Assembly: GCF_900114635.1 (NCBI RefSeq)
Contig: NZ_FOTQ01000001.1
Span: 868,001 to 932,000, forward strand
Reading direction: 5' to 3'
DNA: 64,000 bases
Source: Shimia aestuarii
GTDB lineage: Bacteria > Pseudomonadota > Alphaproteobacteria > Rhodobacterales > Rhodobacteraceae
Under the pieces are notes generated by a model. The model worked only from the letters and a program-made list of their open reading frames with translations, did no database searches and had not been told where the DNA came from. Every line of letters begins with the position of its first letter. The first letter of the stretch is position 1. This document shows positions 61,931-64,000 of this stretch, in pieces. The translations under genes were made by a program, and so were the position numbers.

Positions 61931-63250
61931 ATGATCAGCCAGGAAATGAACGACCTCATCACCCGCATCACCCCCGGCACCCCCGCTGGCGAGGTCATGC
62001 GCCGCTATTGGCAGCCCGCCGCTCTCTCGGACGAACTGGCCGGCAACCGGCCCGTCGTCCCGGTGCGTCTTCTGGGCGAAGACCTCGTTCTGTTTCGTGA
62101 CAGCGAGGGCGAACTGGGCCTGATCCAGCGCGCCTGCCCGCATCGCGGCGCCGACATGTGCTTTGGCCGTCTAGAAGACAACGGCCTGCGCTGCCCCTTC
62201 CATGGCTGGCACTTCAACCGCTCCGGCCAGTGCGTCGAGCAACCCGGCGAACCCGAAGGCTCGCGCATGCACGAAAAGATCAAGGCGACCGCCTATCCGG
62301 TGGTTGAAAAGAACGGCATCATCTTTGCCTATATGGGCCCGGGCGAACCGCCCGCCTTCCCCGATCTCGACTGTTTCCGCGCCCCCGACACCCATGTCTT
62401 TGCCTTCAAGGGCCTCTGGGAATGCAACTGGCTTCAGGCGCTTGAGGTTGGCATCGACCCGGCCCACGCCTCCTTCCTGCACCGCTTCCTGCAGGACGAA
62501 GACCCCGAGGAAGGCTATGGCAAGCAATTCCGCGACAAGGCGGCGGATACCGAGATCCCCATGACCCGCCTCCTGCGCGAATACCCACGGCCTGAGATCA
62601 GCGTCGAAGACACCGATTACGGCATGCGCATCATCGCCCTGCGTCACCTCGATGACGGGCGCACCCATGTGCGCGTCACCAACCAGATCTTCCCCGAAGC
62701 GATCTCGATCCCGATGTCGCGCGAGATGATCATCACCCAGTGGCACGTGCCCGTAGATGACGAGAACTGCTATTGGTATTCGATGTTCACCAGCTTCGAC
62801 AAGCCGGTGAACAAAGAGCTGATGCGCGCACAGCGGCTCGAAGAACACGACCTGCCCTCCTATGCGCCCAAGAAAAACAAGACCAACAACTATGGCTACA
62901 ACGCCGAGGAACAAGGCGCGCTGACCTATACGGGCATGGGACTTGATATCAACGTGCATGACCAATGGGCGGTCGAAAGCATGGGCGCGATCCAGGATCG
63001 GACCCGCGAACATCTCGGCAAGACCGACGCCGCCATCATTGCCTATCGCCGCAAACTGCGCGCCGCGATCAAGGCGCTTCAGGACGGCGAGGAAGAGGCG
63101 CTTCCGATGCGCAACGGCGTGGACCCGACGACGATCAAAGGGCCGATCTCCAACGACACGCTGACCAGCGACGGCGACTGGCGCAAATCCTATGAACAGG
63201 GCGATGCCGCCCGCCGTGCCGCCTGCACCGACTGGGACGCGACCATCTGA
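61931..63250 (+). CDS. Rieske [2Fe-2S] ring-hydroxylating oxygenase, large subunit
   Basis: 439 aa from the ATG at 61931 with AGGAGA upstream. The Rieske ligands are C69, H71, C88 and H91 (RACPHRGADMCF; LRCPFHGWHF). The catalytic iron site is in EVGIDPAHASFLHRF (Asp-x2-His-x4-His), with a later Asp around residue 350-360. The family includes phthalate, vanillate and carnitine/choline oxygenases. No reductase is seen next to it. The following gene encodes a glutamine-synthetase-like ligase, which points to an amine substrate. Confidence 0.9.
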   Translation: MISQEMNDLITRITPGTPAGEVMRRYWQPAALSDELAGNRPVVPVRLLGEDLVLFRDSEGELGLIQRACPHRGADMCFGRLEDNGLRCPFHGWHFNRSGQCVEQPGEPEGSRMHEKIKATAYPVVEKNGIIFAYMGPGEPPAFPDLDCFRAPDTHVFAFKGLWECNWLQALEVGIDPAHASFLHRFLQDEDPEEGYGKQFRDKAADTEIPMTRLLREYPRPEISVEDTDYGMRIIALRHLDDGRTHVRVTNQIFPEAISIPMSREMIITQWHVPVDDENCYWYSMFTSFDKPVNKELMRAQRLEEHDLPSYAPKKNKTNNYGYNAEEQGALTYTGMGLDINVHDQWAVESMGAIQDRTREHLGKTDAAIIAYRRKLRAAIKALQDGEEEALPMRNGVDPTTIKGPISNDTLTSDGDWRKSYEQGDAARRAACTDWDATI

Positions 63251-63345
63251 ACCAAACCACCACTCACGGGCCAAGGCGCGCGCGCAAAGCTTGCCGCGCG
63301 CCCGCCCTTGGTGTTTGATCCCCTTAACACATTCATTTCAACAGG

Positions 63346-64000
63346 ATGCGCCCCTTGACCAGCCACAGGGACAAAATTGCAAACGGCGCGCTTGCGCGAC
63401 TTGGCCTCATGACGCCCGAGCGGATCGACGCGGCCACAGCACTGGCCGAAACCGTCGCGACCTCCGATCTCGAAACCATCCGTGTCCTGTTTCCCGATCA
63501 GCACGGCATCCTGCGGGGCAAGGCAATCACCGCCGCCGCCCTTCCTTCAATCCTCGCCAGCGGCATGGCCGCGCCGTCGACCCTGCTGCTCAAAGACACC
63601 TCAAGCCGAACGGTCTTCCCGGTCTGGAGCGGTGAAGCCGCCACCGACGCCGACCCGATGCGTGGCGCGGGCGACATTCTTCTCGTTCCCGATCCGGCCA
63701 CCTTCCACCCCTTGCCATGGGCGCCCCATTCGGCCTGGCTGCTCTGTGACGCGCATTTCAAATCCGGCGCGGAAATCCCCTTTGCCTCCCGTACCGTCCT
63801 GCGCCGCGCGCTGGACCAACTGGGCGCGCAGAACCTCTCTCTGACCGTTGGACTCGAACTCGAATTCCACGTCTTAGAACGCCTCGACCCGGCGCCCGAA
63901 CATGCCGACACCACCATGCCGGGCCAACCGCCCCGCACCCGCCCGCTTGCCCCCGGCTACCAGTTCCTGACCGACTCGCTCTACGACATGCTGGAACCGG
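63346..64000 (+). CDS. glutamine synthetase-like protein (N-terminal part)
   Basis: The frame from the ATG at 63346 (a TTG at 63355 with AGGA 8 bases upstream is the alternative start) is open for 218 codons to the right edge, so the gene is partial. IRVLFPDQHGILRGKAI is the GS beta-grasp motif, and LTVGLELEFHVLE carries the Glu-x-Glu start of the catalytic domain. Proteins of this class next to Rieske oxygenases make gamma-glutamyl amides of amines (compare AtdA1 in aniline oxidation), although a GlnT/PuuA role is possible. It lies about 95 bases after the oxygenase gene. Confidence 0.85.
   Translation, partial: MRPLTSHRDKIANGALARLGLMTPERIDAATALAETVATSDLETIRVLFPDQHGILRGKAITAAALPSILASGMAAPSTLLLKDTSSRTVFPVWSGEAATDADPMRGAGDILLVPDPATFHPLPWAPHSAWLLCDAHFKSGAEIPFASRTVLRRALDQLGAQNLSLTVGLELEFHVLERLDPAPEHADTTMPGQPPRTRPLAPGYQFLTDSLYDMLEP

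Noticed and set aside
1..64000. tRNA genes, CRISPR arrays, insertion sequences, prophage genes
   Set aside because: I saw no cloverleaf with CCA-type end, no regularly spaced identical repeats, and no transposase or integrase motifs. The five dispersed repeats have no coding part or target duplication that I could see.

Overview
The window is a stretch of high-GC chromosome from an alphaproteobacterium, most likely a member of the Rhodobacterales (Roseobacter group). I infer this from the gene style (tightly packed ATGA-overlapping operons, TRAP transporters, BioMNY, a DUF1127 protein), from the urease/Urt gene order and from a dispersed intergenic repeat of a kind I associate with that order. 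No database search was possible. I see no tRNA, rRNA, insertion sequence, prophage or CRISPR array.

Layout. 1-5089: housekeeping genes, mostly on the minus strand (FAD-linked oxidase start, gamma-glutamyltransferase, ThpR, a 2-hydroxyacid dehydrogenase, an SH3-domain protein, ribulose-phosphate epimerase). 5425-11441: a complete urease operon, ureDABC-EFG, with three extra small genes inserted (a His-rich membrane peptide, a Lys/Ala/Pro-rich protein and a DUF1127 protein). 11540-14799: a TRAP transporter. 14941-19508: the biotin ECF transporter bioMNY followed by an acyl-CoA ligase and a thiolase-like protein that lacks one catalytic cysteine. 19623-21473: ilvD on the minus strand. 22054-28130: the urea ABC transporter urtABCDE. 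28213-30307: a Na/phosphate cotransporter and a coiled-coil protein. 30292-30831: a PAS-LuxR regulator with a striking triple half-site operator. 31005-40401: a nine-gene peptide-uptake and catabolism operon. 40575-52650: nitrate assimilation (nasTS, nrtA, nrtB, a fused nrtCD, a globin, nirBD, nasA). 52652-60666: a second oligopeptide transporter on the minus strand with a phosphodiesterase-like protein and a CocE-type hydrolase. 60751-64000: a small membrane protein, an IclR regulator, a Rieske oxygenase and the start of a glutamine-synthetase-like ligase that runs off the window.

How the genes work together. The dominant theme is nitrogen acquisition: urea import and hydrolysis, nitrate import and reduction to ammonium, peptide import and hydrolysis, and glutathione/gamma-glutamyl turnover. 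The clearest regulatory logic is in the nitrate region. NasT is an ANTAR-type antiterminator. Between nasS and nrtA the sequence shows two hexaloop hairpins with A at loop position 1 and G at position 4, the second overlapping an intrinsic terminator, which is the expected ANTAR target. The nasT start codon itself lies in a strong predicted fold. Four transport operons carry a GC-rich hairpin directly after the substrate-binding-protein gene, which would let that subunit be made in excess over the membrane parts.
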